A stretch of DNA of 64,000 nucleotides from Micromonospora aurantiaca ATCC 27029 (GTDB taxonomy: Bacteria > Actinomycetota > Actinomycetes > Mycobacteriales > Micromonosporaceae). The notes beneath the pieces were generated by a model. That model was not told where the DNA came from. It made no database searches and was given only the letters and a program-made list of their open reading frames with translations. A program made the position numbers and the translations under genes. The DNA lies in NCBI RefSeq assembly GCF_000145235.1, contig NC_014391.1:744001-808000 (forward strand), written 5' to 3'. Every line of letters begins with the position of its first letter. Positions within the stretch are counted from its first letter, which is position 1. Below are positions 53,483 through 63,416 of the stretch, one piece after another.

Positions 53483-54442
53483 TCAGTCCAGGGTGAAGTA
53501 GTCGGGGCCGGCGTACACGCCGGTCGTCAGCTTGGTGCGCTGCATGAGCAGGTCGTTGAGCAGGCTCGACGCGCCGAACCGGAACCAGTCCGGGCTCAGC
53601 CAGTCCGCGCCGACTGTCTCGTTGACCATGACCAGGTACTTGATCGCGTCCTTGGTGGTCTTGATGCCGCCGGCCGGCTTGACGCCGACCTGGCGCCCGG
53701 TGGCGGCGCGGAAGTCGCGGACCGCCTCCAGCATCACCAGCGTCACCGGCAGGGTGGCCGCGACCGGGACCTTGCCGGTGGAGGTCTTGATGAAGTCACC
53801 GCCCGCGAGCATGGCGAGCCAGGACGCGCGCCGCACGTTGTCGTACGTGGCCAGCTCACCGGTCTCCAGGATCACCTTGAGGTGGGCGTCCCCGCATGCC
53901 TCCTTGGTGGCCACGATCTCGTCGTAGACGTCGGAGTAGCGCCCGGCCAGGAACGCGCCCCGGTTGATCACCATGTCGATCTCGTCCGCGCCCGCCTCGA
54001 CCGCCGCCCGCACATCGGCGAGCTTGATCTCCAGCGGGGCCTGGCCGGACGGGAACGCGGTCGCCACGCTGGCCAGGTGCACGCCGCTGCCGCGCAGCAC
54101 CTCGGCCACGTACGGGACCATCGACGGGTAGACGCAGACAGCGCCGACGTGCGGGCAGCTCGGGTCGGCCGGGTCGGGGCGCAGCGCCTTCGCGGCCAGC
54201 GCGCGCACCTTGCCCGGGGTGTCCGCCCCTTCGAGGGTGGTCAGGTCGACCATCCGGATCGCCAGGTCGATCGCCTCGGCCTTGGCTGTGGTCTTGATGG
54301 AGCGGGTGCCGAGTTGCGCCGCCCGCTGCTCCGCGCCGACCTGGTCCACGCCGGGCAGGCCGTGCAGGAAGGTCCGCAGAGCGGTCTCGGATCGTCCCAG
54401 CTCGGTGAGGTCCGACCGGGCCGACGTCGTTGTCGCCGTCAT
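53483..54442 (-). CDS. deoC: deoxyribose-phosphate aldolase
   Basis: 319 aa, longer than bacterial DeoC of about 220-260 because of an N-terminal extension of about 60 residues, as in actinobacterial and eukaryotic forms. EIDMVINRGAFL provides the acidic catalytic residue and DFIKTSTGKVP the Schiff-base Lys. It splits deoxyribose 5-phosphate to acetaldehyde and glyceraldehyde 3-phosphate. ATG 54442 is chosen; TACTAT lies seven bases before it, suggesting a leaderless mRNA. It heads deoC-aldh-aldh and is divergent from upp. Confidence 0.94.
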   Translation of the reverse strand: MTATTTSARSDLTELGRSETALRTFLHGLPGVDQVGAEQRAAQLGTRSIKTTAKAEAIDLAIRMVDLTTLEGADTPGKVRALAAKALRPDPADPSCPHVGAVCVYPSMVPYVAEVLRGSGVHLASVATAFPSGQAPLEIKLADVRAAVEAGADEIDMVINRGAFLAGRYSDVYDEIVATKEACGDAHLKVILETGELATYDNVRRASWLAMLAGGDFIKTSTGKVPVAATLPVTLVMLEAVRDFRAATGRQVGVKPAGGIKTTKDAIKYLVMVNETVGADWLSPDWFRFGASSLLNDLLMQRTKLTTGVYAGPDYFTLD

Positions 54443-54479
54443 GCCCCGAATAGTACGCACCCGCGAGTCGAGTGATCTT

Positions 54480-54516
54480 GCTCACGGACGACCGGTCGTG
54501 AGCGTCATACGTGAGC
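54480..54516. promoter_or_regulatory. GCTCACG/CGTGAGC half-sites between deoC and upp
   Basis: GCTCACG (54480-54486) and CGTGAGC (54497-54503) form an inverted pair, and a third CGTGAGC lies at 54510-54516, all in the 136-bp divergent gap. Three identical seven-base half-sites suggest an operator for a regulator that controls both nucleoside-salvage genes. The regulator is unknown. Confidence 0.5.
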
Positions 54517-54578
54517 GGTGTCGCTGGTCGTACCGCACCCGCCCTGCGCCGGACCGCCAAACGGTAGGTTGAGCGATC

Positions 54579-55211
54579 GTGGACGTACACGTCATTGACC
54601 ATCCGCTCGCCCAGACGCGGCTGACCGCCATGCGGGACGCCCGGACCGACTCGTCGTCGTTCCGGGCGGCGCTGCGCGAACTCACCACCATGCTGGTGTA
54701 CGAGGCCGCGCGCTCCTTCCCGGTCGAGAAGTACTCGATCCAGACCCCGGTCACCGCCACCGAGGGCAGCCGGCTGGCGAACCCGCCGCTGCTGGTGCCG
54801 GTGCTGCGGGCCGGTCTCGGCATGGCCGACGCCGCGCTCGGCCTGCTGCCCGAGTCGTCGATGGGCTTCGTCGGCCTGGCCCGCGACGAGGAGACGTACG
54901 AGCCCCGCGCGTACATGGAGTCGCTGCCGCGCGACCTCAGCGGCCTGCCGGTGCTGGTGCTCGACCCGATGCTCGCCACCGGCGGCTCGCTGGAGCACTG
55001 CTGCCGGCTGCTTGCCGACCGGGGCTGCACCGACATCACCGTGCTCTGCGTGCTGGCCGCGCCGGTCGGCATCGAGCGGCTGGAGCGCTCCGGCCTGCCG
55101 CTGCGCCTGGTCACCGCCTCGATCGACGAGGGACTGAACGACTCGAAGTTCATCGTCCCCGGCCTGGGTGACGCCGGCGACCGCCAGTTCGGCGGCATGC
55201 CCCGCTTCTGA
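54579..55211 (+). CDS. upp: uracil phosphoribosyltransferase
   Basis: 210 aa, standard length. The PRPP-binding loop [11 protein letters not shown] is at about residues 127-137 and the C-terminal [10 protein letters not shown] follows, ending as in UPRT (GGMPRF). It makes UMP from uracil and PRPP. GTG 54579 is the start; TAGGTT (54565-54570) eight bases upstream suggests a leaderless mRNA. A terminator hairpin follows at 55304-55337. Uracil released by DeoA would be its substrate. Confidence 0.95.
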   Translation: MDVHVIDHPLAQTRLTAMRDARTDSSSFRAALRELTTMLVYEAARSFPVEKYSIQTPVTATEGSRLANPPLLVPVLRAGLGMADAALGLLPESSMGFVGLARDEETYEPRAYMESLPRDLSGLPVLVLDPMLATGGSLEHCCRLLADRGCTDITVLCVLAAPVGIERLERSGLPLRLVTASIDEGLNDSKFIVPGLGDAGDRQFGGMPRF

Positions 55212-55303
55212 CCCGGCCGTCCGGGTTCCGGATCCGGCACCGGCGACGCCGGGGCTCCGGCGTCGCGGCGCCGCCGGCAATTCGGCAATCCGGCGATTCG
55301 GTG

Positions 55304-55337
55304 GAGAGGGCTCTTTCCTGCTGGGAAGGGCCCTCTC
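55304..55337 (+). terminator. stem-loop terminator after upp
   Basis: GAGAGGGCTCTTTCC (55304-55318) and GGGAAGGGCCCTCTC (55323-55337) form a 15-bp stem with two G-T pairs and a four-base loop. It lies about 90 bases past the upp stop and before the GPP34 gene. Confidence 0.75.
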
Positions 55338-55404
55338 GCCGTGAATCGGGCGGCCCCGGCGAGTCGATGCGCGGGGGTGCGGGGAGGCGCTAGCGTTCCG
55401 GGCC

Positions 55405-56079
55405 ATGACTGGTGTTGCGCTCGCCGAGGAGCTGCTGCTCCTCGCGTATGACGACGAAACCGGCAAGGCCACCATGCCACGGATCAGCCTGGACCTGGGC
55501 ATGGCCGCCGCGGTGCTGGTCGAGCTGGCCCTGGCCGGACGGGTCGCGTACGCGGACGGGAACCTGGCGGTGGTCGACCCGGCCCCGACCGGCGAGCCGA
55601 TCGCGGACGCCGTACTCGCCAAGATCGCCGCGGATACCCCGCACACGCCGTCGTCGTGGGTGCAGCGACTGCGGCACGGGCTGCGCGATCGGATCCTCTC
55701 CGACCTCTGCGGCCGGGGCGTGGTCCGCGACGTCGACGAGACCGAGCTGGGCTTCATCCACGTGCACCGCTACCCGGTGGCCGACGCCTCGGTCGAGGCG
55801 GACATCCGGCAGCGGCTGGCCGACGCGCTGACCAGCGGGCAGCTCCCGGACGAGCGGACCGCCGCGCTCGCGACGCTGGTCGCGGTGCTGCGGATGGAAC
55901 CCGCGCTGGGGCTGACCGGCCCGGCCGCCGAGGACGCCGGCCGGCGCCTGGAGGAGATCGCCGCCGGCGCCGGGTTCTCCGGCACGGTGAGCCTGGACGA
56001 CAGCGTCGTACGCCCGTCGATCAGCCTGGTCATCGCCGCGCTGGGCCAGGCCGTCGACGCCGCCCTGGGCAAGCGGTAA
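55405..56079 (+). CDS. GPP34-family protein
   Basis: 224 aa, resembling Golgi phosphoprotein 3 (GPP34), which in eukaryotes binds phosphatidylinositol 4-phosphate; bacterial members have unknown roles. The sequence pattern (ALAEELLLLAYDDETGKATMPRISLDLGMAAAVLVELALAGRV, HGLRDRILSDLCGRGVV, and RLADALTSGQLPDERTAALATLVAVL) matches the family. TAGCGT (55391-55396) lies eight bases before the ATG with no ribosome site, so a leaderless mRNA is likely. Its TAA stop is provided by the palindromic element at 56076-56159. Confidence 0.86.
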   Translation: MTGVALAEELLLLAYDDETGKATMPRISLDLGMAAAVLVELALAGRVAYADGNLAVVDPAPTGEPIADAVLAKIAADTPHTPSSWVQRLRHGLRDRILSDLCGRGVVRDVDETELGFIHVHRYPVADASVEADIRQRLADALTSGQLPDERTAALATLVAVLRMEPALGLTGPAAEDAGRRLEEIAAGAGFSGTVSLDDSVVRPSISLVIAALGQAVDAALGKR

Positions 56080-56159
56080 GGAAGGGCCCCCTCTTAACGC
56101 CTCAGGTAGAGGAAGGGCCCCTTGTTAACGCCAGGCGTTAACAAGGGGCCCTTCCTTGC
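56076..56159 (+). repeat. 84-bp palindromic element, copy 2 (bidirectional terminator-like)
   Basis: It holds perfect 23-bp arms (56110-56132 and 56134-56156) around a single central base, plus a partial arm at 56077-56100. It is the inverse-orientation counterpart of the unit at 1494-1578. The bases at the hairpin tip differ between the copies yet still pair (CAG/CTG against GCC/GGC). Its left end GTAAGG supplies the TAA stop of the GPP34 gene, as copy 1 does for galK. It lies between convergent genes. Confidence 0.85.
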
Positions 56160-56167
56160 ACCAGGGG

Positions 56168-57832
56168 TCAGAGGCCCAGGGCGGCGGCGATCTCGTTGCG
56201 CAGCTCGGTGACGGCGGCCCGCGCGCGCTGCCGGGCCGCGGGCACGTCGCCGCCGGTCACCGGCTCCACCACCTCCAGGTACGCCTTGAGCTTCGGCTCG
56301 GTGCCCGACGGCCGGATCACCACCCGGGCCGCGCCGGTGCGCAGGATCACCACGTCCGCGTCGGGGAGCAGGTCGGACGCCTCGGTCACCGGCTGCCCGA
56401 GCAGCGTGGTCGGGGTGGCCGCCCGGATCCGGGCCATCGAGTCCGCGATCACCCGCAGGTCCTCCACCCGGACCGAGAGCTGCTCGGTGTGGTGCACACC
56501 GAACTCGGCGGCCAGCTCGTCCAGCCGGTCGAGGAGCGTACGGCCCTCGGCCTTGAGACCGGCGGCCAGCTCGGCGACCGTCAGCGCGGCGGTGATGCCG
56601 TCCTTGTCCCGGACGTGACCCGGCGCGACGCAGTAGCCCAGCGCCTCCTCGTAGCCGTACACCAGCGGCTCCCGGCCCCCGCCGGCCCGCACGATCCACT
56701 TGAACCCGGTGAGCGTCTCGTCGTAGGGCAGGCCCCGGGCCGCCGCCATGGCCCGCAGCAGCGCCGACGACACGATCGTGGTGGCGTACAGGCCGGTCAC
56801 GCCGCGCCGCATCAGGTGGTCGGCGAGCAGCGCGCCCACCTCGTCGCCGCGCAGCATCCGCCAGGACCCGGCGTCGCGTACGGCCACCGCGCAGCGGTCC
56901 GCGTCCGGGTCGTTGGCGACGGCGAGGTCGGCGCCGGTGCGGTCGGCGAGCGCGACGAGGAGGTCCACCGCGCCCGGCTCCTCCGGGTTGGGGAAGCTCA
57001 CGGTCGGGAACGCCGGGTCCGGCTCGGCCTGCTCGGGCACCACGCCTGGAACGCCGAAACCGGCGTGCGCGAACGCGGCGGTCAGCACCGCGCCACCCAC
57101 CCCGTGCAGCGGCGTGTATGCCACCTTCAGGTCCCGCGGTCCGGCCGGGTCCACCACCGCGGCGGCCTGCTCCACGTACGCGGTCACCATGTCGTCGCCG
57201 AGCACCTGACCGGCCGGGCCGAGCGGCACCGCCGCGAGCGGGCCGACCGCCCGGATGGCCGCCTCGATGCCGGCGTCGGCGGGCGGCACGATCTGCGCGC
57301 CGGCGCCGAGCTCACCGCCGAGCTGCGCGCCCAGGTAGACCTTGTAGCCGTTGTCCTGCGGCGGGTTGTGGCTGGCTGTGACCATCACCCCGGCGACCGC
57401 GCCGAGCTGCCGGACCGCGAACGCCAGCACGGGCGTGGGCAGCGGCCGGGGCAGCAGCAGCGCCGGGCGGCCAGCACCGGTGGCCACCTGTGCGGTGCGC
57501 TCGGCGAAGGCACGGGAGCCGCGCCGGGCGTCGTACCCGATCACCAGCGGGCCCTCGCCGCCCTGGGCGGCGAGCCAGCCGACGAGCCCGGCGGCGGCCT
57601 GGGTGACCACGGCGAGGTTCATGCCGTTCGGCCCGGCCCGCAGCGGGCCGCGCAGCCCGGCGGTGCCGAACGTCAGCGGGCCGGCGAACCGGTCGGCCAG
57701 GTCGGCCGCCGTGCCGGGCAGCCCGTCGAGGACCGTGCGCAGCTCGACGCGGTCGTCCGGGTCCGGGTCGTCGGCGAGCCAGCGCTCGGCGCGTACGCGA
57801 AGGTCGTCAAGGTCAGTGGTTTCCGCCGCCAT
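56168..57832 (-). CDS. phospho-sugar mutase (phosphoglucomutase/phosphomannomutase family)
   Basis: 554 aa. The phosphoserine loop TASHNPPQDNGYKVY (about residues 148-162), metal loop DPDADRC (about 272-278) and phosphate-binding PSGTEPKLKAY (about 510-520) are intact. Family members interconvert hexose or pentose 1- and 6/5-phosphates. The length (about 550) and the position next to upp, deoC and GPP34 make a phosphopentomutase-like role possible, linking DeoA products to DeoC, but phosphoglucomutase is equally possible. ATG 57832 is chosen by homology; the frame extends further but crosses weak coding. Confidence 0.88.
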   Translation of the reverse strand: MAAETTDLDDLRVRAERWLADDPDPDDRVELRTVLDGLPGTAADLADRFAGPLTFGTAGLRGPLRAGPNGMNLAVVTQAAAGLVGWLAAQGGEGPLVIGYDARRGSRAFAERTAQVATGAGRPALLLPRPLPTPVLAFAVRQLGAVAGVMVTASHNPPQDNGYKVYLGAQLGGELGAGAQIVPPADAGIEAAIRAVGPLAAVPLGPAGQVLGDDMVTAYVEQAAAVVDPAGPRDLKVAYTPLHGVGGAVLTAAFAHAGFGVPGVVPEQAEPDPAFPTVSFPNPEEPGAVDLLVALADRTGADLAVANDPDADRCAVAVRDAGSWRMLRGDEVGALLADHLMRRGVTGLYATTIVSSALLRAMAAARGLPYDETLTGFKWIVRAGGGREPLVYGYEEALGYCVAPGHVRDKDGITAALTVAELAAGLKAEGRTLLDRLDELAAEFGVHHTEQLSVRVEDLRVIADSMARIRAATPTTLLGQPVTEASDLLPDADVVILRTGAARVVIRPSGTEPKLKAYLEVVEPVTGGDVPAARQRARAAVTELRNEIAAALGL

Positions 57833-57881
57833 TGCCTCATGAAAGCACGGCGGCGGATCACCACTGGCCGTCGGCCTCGAC

Positions 57882-59900
57882 TCAGTTGGCCGCCGTGAGC
57901 TGGAACGAGCCGGCCATCGCGTCGAAGATCGGCTTGCTCTCGGTGAACCGCGCGTCGGTCGAGGAGAGGTAGAACGAGTAGACCTTGCCGTCCTTGACCA
58001 CGCCCCGCCAGATGCCGTGGCGCATGGACTCACCCTCGCCGCAGGTGTATTCGAGCTGGCCGGCGGTCTGCCCGGCCAGCGGCTGCTCGGAGACCGACAC
58101 CTCGGTGTAGGGGGCGGGGCAGGTCTTGCTCTTGGTGCTGTTCTTCTTCAGGTTCCGCGAGGCGAACTCGGCCCAGCTGATCGAGGTGCCGCCCCACGCC
58201 TCGGCGATGACCCGCACCTTGCGGCCCTCGTCCTCCGGGTCGACGTAGTCGACGTAGAGGCCGCCGGTCTGCCGCTGCCAGCCCTTCGGCACCTGGATGG
58301 TCACGCCCTTGACGGTCTGTTCCTGCATCTCCACCGGCGAGGCGGCGGCCGAGTTCGACGGCAGCGCGCCCACGATCGGCGGGGGAGCGTCGTCGCCGCC
58401 GCTGGTCAGCGCGATCACGCTCACCAGCAGCACCACGGCGAGACCACCGGCGGCGGCGAGCTGGACCTTGCGCGGCCACGCCTTCACGCGCCCGAGCAGG
58501 CCCTTGGCGCCGCCGACCGCGCCGCCACCACCGGCGGCCGGTGGCGAGGTGGCCGCTGTGGTCCAGGGCTGGCCGGTGCCGGGCACCGACCACTGGTTGC
58601 CGCCGTACACCGGCTGGGTGGCGTCGACGGTGCGGCCGTAGGCGGTCGGCACCGCCTGCGTCGCGTCCGCTCCGGCGCCCTGGCCGAGCCGCACCGTGGC
58701 GTCCGGCGAGATGCGCTGGGTGGCCTCCGGCGTGCCCGGGCCGGACATCGCGCCGGTCGGGGTGTGCAGCGGGCCGGCCAGCGCGTCGGCGCTGGTCTCG
58801 TCGAGCGCGGCGGCACCCGCCGCGGGCTTCTCGCCGGCGGGCCGCTCCCCGCGGCGCAGCGCGGCGAGCCGGTCGGTGAGCGACTCGTCCGGGCCGATCA
58901 TCGCCCGGCCGCCGATCTGCCCGCTCGGCTTCGGCTCCGCCGCGATCGCCGGCGGCGTGGTCGGGCGCGGCACCGGCACCACCGCGTACGGGTCGGTGAC
59001 CGAGTTGACGGCTGTGGCGGTGCTGGTCAGCGGCCCGGCGAGCAGCTCGCGCAGGTTGGCGCGGGCCCGGTGCACGTCCATCCGGCGGGCCGGGTCCTTC
59101 TCCAGCAGCCCCATCAGCACGCCGGTCAGCGGGCCGCTGCGCTGCGGCGTGGCGGGCGGGTCCTCGACCACGGCGTGCATGGTCTCGATCGGGTCGCCCT
59201 TGTCGAACGGGGGCCGGCCCTCGACCGCTGTGTAGAGCGTCACGCCGAGCGAGAACAGGTCGCTCGGCGGCCCGAACTCCTGGCCCATGGCCCGCTCGGG
59301 CGAGATGAAGTGCGGCGAGCCGAGCACCATGCCGGGCGTGGTGAGCTGCACGTCGGTGGGCATCCGGGCGACGCCGAAGTCGGTGAGCACGCAGCGGCCG
59401 TCGGTGCAGATCAGCACGTTGGCCGGCTTCACGTCGCGGTGCAGCACGCCGATCGCGTGCGCCACCTCCAGCGCGCCGAGCAGCGCGATCCCGATCTTGG
59501 CGACGGCGCGCGGAGCGACCGGCCCGTCCTCGATCACCATGTCGGCCAGGCTGCGGGCGTCCAGCAGCTCCATCACGATCCACGGGCGGCCACCCTCGGT
59601 GACCACGTCGTAGACCTGCACCACTGCCGGGTGCTGGATCGCGGCGGCGGCACGGGCCTCCCGCAGCGTCCGTTCGTAGAGCGCGTCGCGGTCGCTCGGG
59701 GCGAGCCCCGGCGGGAGGACGACCTCCTTGACCGCCACATCACGGCGCAGCAACGTGTCTGTGGCCCGCCAGACCGTGCCCATGCCTCCGTTGCCCACCG
59801 GGGAGCGCAGCGAGTAGCGACCACCGATGGTGGTGCCGGGCGCCGCGCGTCCAGTGGGGGGACTGGCCGGTCCGCCGCTCCACGTCGGAATCTGAGTCAC
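57882..59900 (-). CDS. Ser/Thr protein kinase (Pkn-type, membrane anchored)
   Basis: 672 aa. The kinase domain (about 25-285) has [10 protein letters not shown], the Lys in [17 protein letters not shown] and DFGVARM. A Pro/Ala/Thr-rich cytoplasmic linker follows, then one membrane helix ([23 protein letters not shown], about 505-525) and an extracellular domain of about 140 residues with two Cys (KTCPAP...YTCGEG) that may form a disulphide. GTG 59900 is the start. It is divergent from the methylmalonyl-CoA mutase gene. Such kinases respond to envelope signals in actinobacteria; the ligand is unknown. Confidence 0.92.
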   Translation of the reverse strand: MTQIPTWSGGPASPPTGRAAPGTTIGGRYSLRSPVGNGGMGTVWRATDTLLRRDVAVKEVVLPPGLAPSDRDALYERTLREARAAAAIQHPAVVQVYDVVTEGGRPWIVMELLDARSLADMVIEDGPVAPRAVAKIGIALLGALEVAHAIGVLHRDVKPANVLICTDGRCVLTDFGVARMPTDVQLTTPGMVLGSPHFISPERAMGQEFGPPSDLFSLGVTLYTAVEGRPPFDKGDPIETMHAVVEDPPATPQRSGPLTGVLMGLLEKDPARRMDVHRARANLRELLAGPLTSTATAVNSVTDPYAVVPVPRPTTPPAIAAEPKPSGQIGGRAMIGPDESLTDRLAALRRGERPAGEKPAAGAAALDETSADALAGPLHTPTGAMSGPGTPEATQRISPDATVRLGQGAGADATQAVPTAYGRTVDATQPVYGGNQWSVPGTGQPWTTAATSPPAAGGGGAVGGAKGLLGRVKAWPRKVQLAAAGGLAVVLLVSVIALTSGGDDAPPPIVGALPSNSAAASPVEMQEQTVKGVTIQVPKGWQRQTGGLYVDYVDPEDEGRKVRVIAEAWGGTSISWAEFASRNLKKNSTKSKTCPAPYTEVSVSEQPLAGQTAGQLEYTCGEGESMRHGIWRGVVKDGKVYSFYLSSTDARFTESKPIFDAMAGSFQLTAAN

Positions 59901-60100
59901 AGAAAAGCCACCGGGGGATATCGAGGGGGCTGGGACACAACCCCTCTATCTTGCTGGTTCCGACGCCCGATGCGAAACCCGACGCGGCGGGCGTTTACCT
60001 ACTCGACGGTATGTGGTCGGTCGCTCACCTCCGGTGGGTCGCCGCGAGGTGTGCGGTATCCCTCACCCACCAGGCGGTCTGCGCGTCCTACCATCCGGTA

Positions 60101-61684
<1,584 letters not shown>

Positions 61685-61745
61685 AACTGTCCGGAGGCGG
61701 CCCCGTCGTACACCCTCGGTGTGCGGCGCGGGCCGCCTTCGCGTG
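61685..61745 (+). terminator. stem-loop terminator after the mutase gene
   Basis: GGCGGCCC (61696-61703) pairs with GGGCCGCC (61730-61737); an inner ACAC/GTGT pair closes a small loop. It begins 12 bases after the mutase stop. Confidence 0.65.
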
Positions 61746-61819
61746 TGCGATTCGGCGATTCGGGTAACCGGATCGGGTGAACGGGACGGACAGCGTGTGC
61801 GGTCGGCGGTCGGACGCTC

Positions 61820-61935
61820 GTGTCACCGTCGGGAGTCTTCCGGCAGCCGACAGTTGTCGTGCAATTGTCGGAGCGGCAGTTAATTGCCGCGACTAATGCG
61901 ACAATTCGGAACGACGGGTCGTTATTTGTGACCGA
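61820..61935. promoter_or_regulatory. palindrome-rich leader region upstream of the M20 gene
   Basis: The 472-bp stretch between the mutase and the M20 start holds no gene I can support. It has several inverted repeats: CGACAGTTGTCG (61849-61860) with further TTGTCGG and CGACAAT half-sites, and GCGGCAGTTAATTGCCGC (61873-61890). It is relatively AT-rich. A candidate promoter (TTGCGC 62074-62079, TAGGCT 62099-62104) lies nearer the gene. An operator cluster is the likeliest content. Confidence 0.45.
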
Positions 61936-62156
61936 TGAAACGGTTACGCGTTGTAGGAGGTGGGAGGCGGATGACGGCGTTCGACCGCGATCTACCTGCT
62001 GTCCCGCAGATATTCGAGCCCTCTCACCAGGGCATTCGTGACGCTGCGCGGTCCGACCGCTACGCGAAAGATGTTGCGCAGCGTCACCGTCGGAGGTCTA
62101 GGCTGTCTGCTGTCCGACCCGAAGATCCATCCACTTCTAGTGATCGAGAATTCGAC

Positions 62157-63416
62157 GTGACGAGTGCGTTGACGCTGCCTTCCGGCGGCCTGCTGTCGTC
62201 GTCCCGGCCCGAGGCGCCGACCGGTTACCAGCCCCTGCCCTTCGAGCTCGACCATCTGCTCGCGCTGCGCGTACCCGGCCTCATCGAAACGCGCCGTCAC
62301 ATCCACTCCCACCCGGAGTTGTCCGGCGAGGAGTTCGAGACGGCCGCGCTGGTGCACCGTGAGCTGTCCCTCGCCGGTCTCAAGCCGCGCCTGCTGCCGA
62401 AGGGCAACGGCGTCATCTGCGACATCGACGGACGCCCGGACGGTCCGGTCATCGCGCTCCGCGCCGACATCGACGCGCTGCCGCTGAGCGACCCGAAGGA
62501 CGTGCCGTACCGCTCGACCGTGGAGGGCGTCTGCCACGCCTGCGGCCACGACGTGCACACGTCGGTGATGCTCGGCGTCGGCATGCTGCTGGCCCAGCTC
62601 GCCGACACGGGCCGCCTCGACGGCCGGGTCCGGCTGATCTTCCAGCCGGCCGAGGAGATCCTGCCCTGCGGCTCGCTGGAGGTCATCGAGGCCGGTGGCC
62701 TGGACGACGTGGTGCAGATCTTCGCGCTGCACTGCGACCCGAACCTGCCGGTGGGCAAGGTCGGCCTGCGGGTCGGGCCGATCACCGCCGCCGCCGACAA
62801 CGTCACCGTCCGGCTCACCGGGCCCGGCGGGCACACCGCCCGCCCGCACCTGACCGTCGACCTGGTGGACGCGCTCGGCCGGCTGGTCACCGAGGTGCCG
62901 ACGCTGATCAGCCGCCGGGTGCCGGCCAACAGCGGGCTGCTGCTGGTGTTCGGCCACGCCTCGGCCGGCACCCGTTACAACGTCATCCCGTCCGAGGCGT
63001 GCGCGGCCGGCACGCTACGCGTGATGGACCGCGACACCTGGGACCAGGCGCCCAAGATCGTCGCTCAGGTGGTGCGGGACGTGCTCGCGCCCACCGGCGC
63101 CACAGTCGACCTGGAATACCTGCGCGGCCGGCCCCCGGTGACGAACGACGCCCGCGCCATCGGTGTGCTCACCGCGGCCACCGCTGCGGCGCTCGGCCCC
63201 GACGGCATCGCCGAGACGCCGCAGAGCATGGGCGGCGAGGACTTCTCCTGGTACCTGGAGCACGTGCCGGGCGCGCTCGCCCGCCTCGGCGTCGGTCGCA
63301 GCGGTCCCAACGTGGACCTGCACCGGGCCTCGTTCGACGTGGACGAGCGCGCCATCGAGGCCGGCGTACGCCTCATGGTCCAGACCGCGCTGCGGGCACT
63401 GGCGGCGGCGCGCTGA
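62157..63416 (+). CDS. M20-family amidohydrolase / peptidase
   Basis: 419 aa from GTG 62157. The M20D metal site is CHACGHDVH (Cys129, His131 region), the catalytic EE pair is in QPAEEI, and GGEDFSWYLEHVPGA is the C-terminal metal region. Members hydrolyse N-acyl amino acids or hippurate-like amides. The frame is open to an ATG at 61971 with a better GGAGG site, but its codons have only about half G/C at the third position, so it is not coding. The 3' end overlaps the convergent DUF4349 gene by 44 bases. The substrate is unknown. Confidence 0.86.
   Translation: MTSALTLPSGGLLSSSRPEAPTGYQPLPFELDHLLALRVPGLIETRRHIHSHPELSGEEFETAALVHRELSLAGLKPRLLPKGNGVICDIDGRPDGPVIALRADIDALPLSDPKDVPYRSTVEGVCHACGHDVHTSVMLGVGMLLAQLADTGRLDGRVRLIFQPAEEILPCGSLEVIEAGGLDDVVQIFALHCDPNLPVGKVGLRVGPITAAADNVTVRLTGPGGHTARPHLTVDLVDALGRLVTEVPTLISRRVPANSGLLLVFGHASAGTRYNVIPSEACAAGTLRVMDRDTWDQAPKIVAQVVRDVLAPTGATVDLEYLRGRPPVTNDARAIGVLTAATAAALGPDGIAETPQSMGGEDFSWYLEHVPGALARLGVGRSGPNVDLHRASFDVDERAIEAGVRLMVQTALRALAAAR

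Noticed and set aside
61971..62156. N-terminal extension of the M20 protein from ATG 61971
   Set aside because: Third-position GC is about half, unlike the rest of the gene, although the ribosome site is good.
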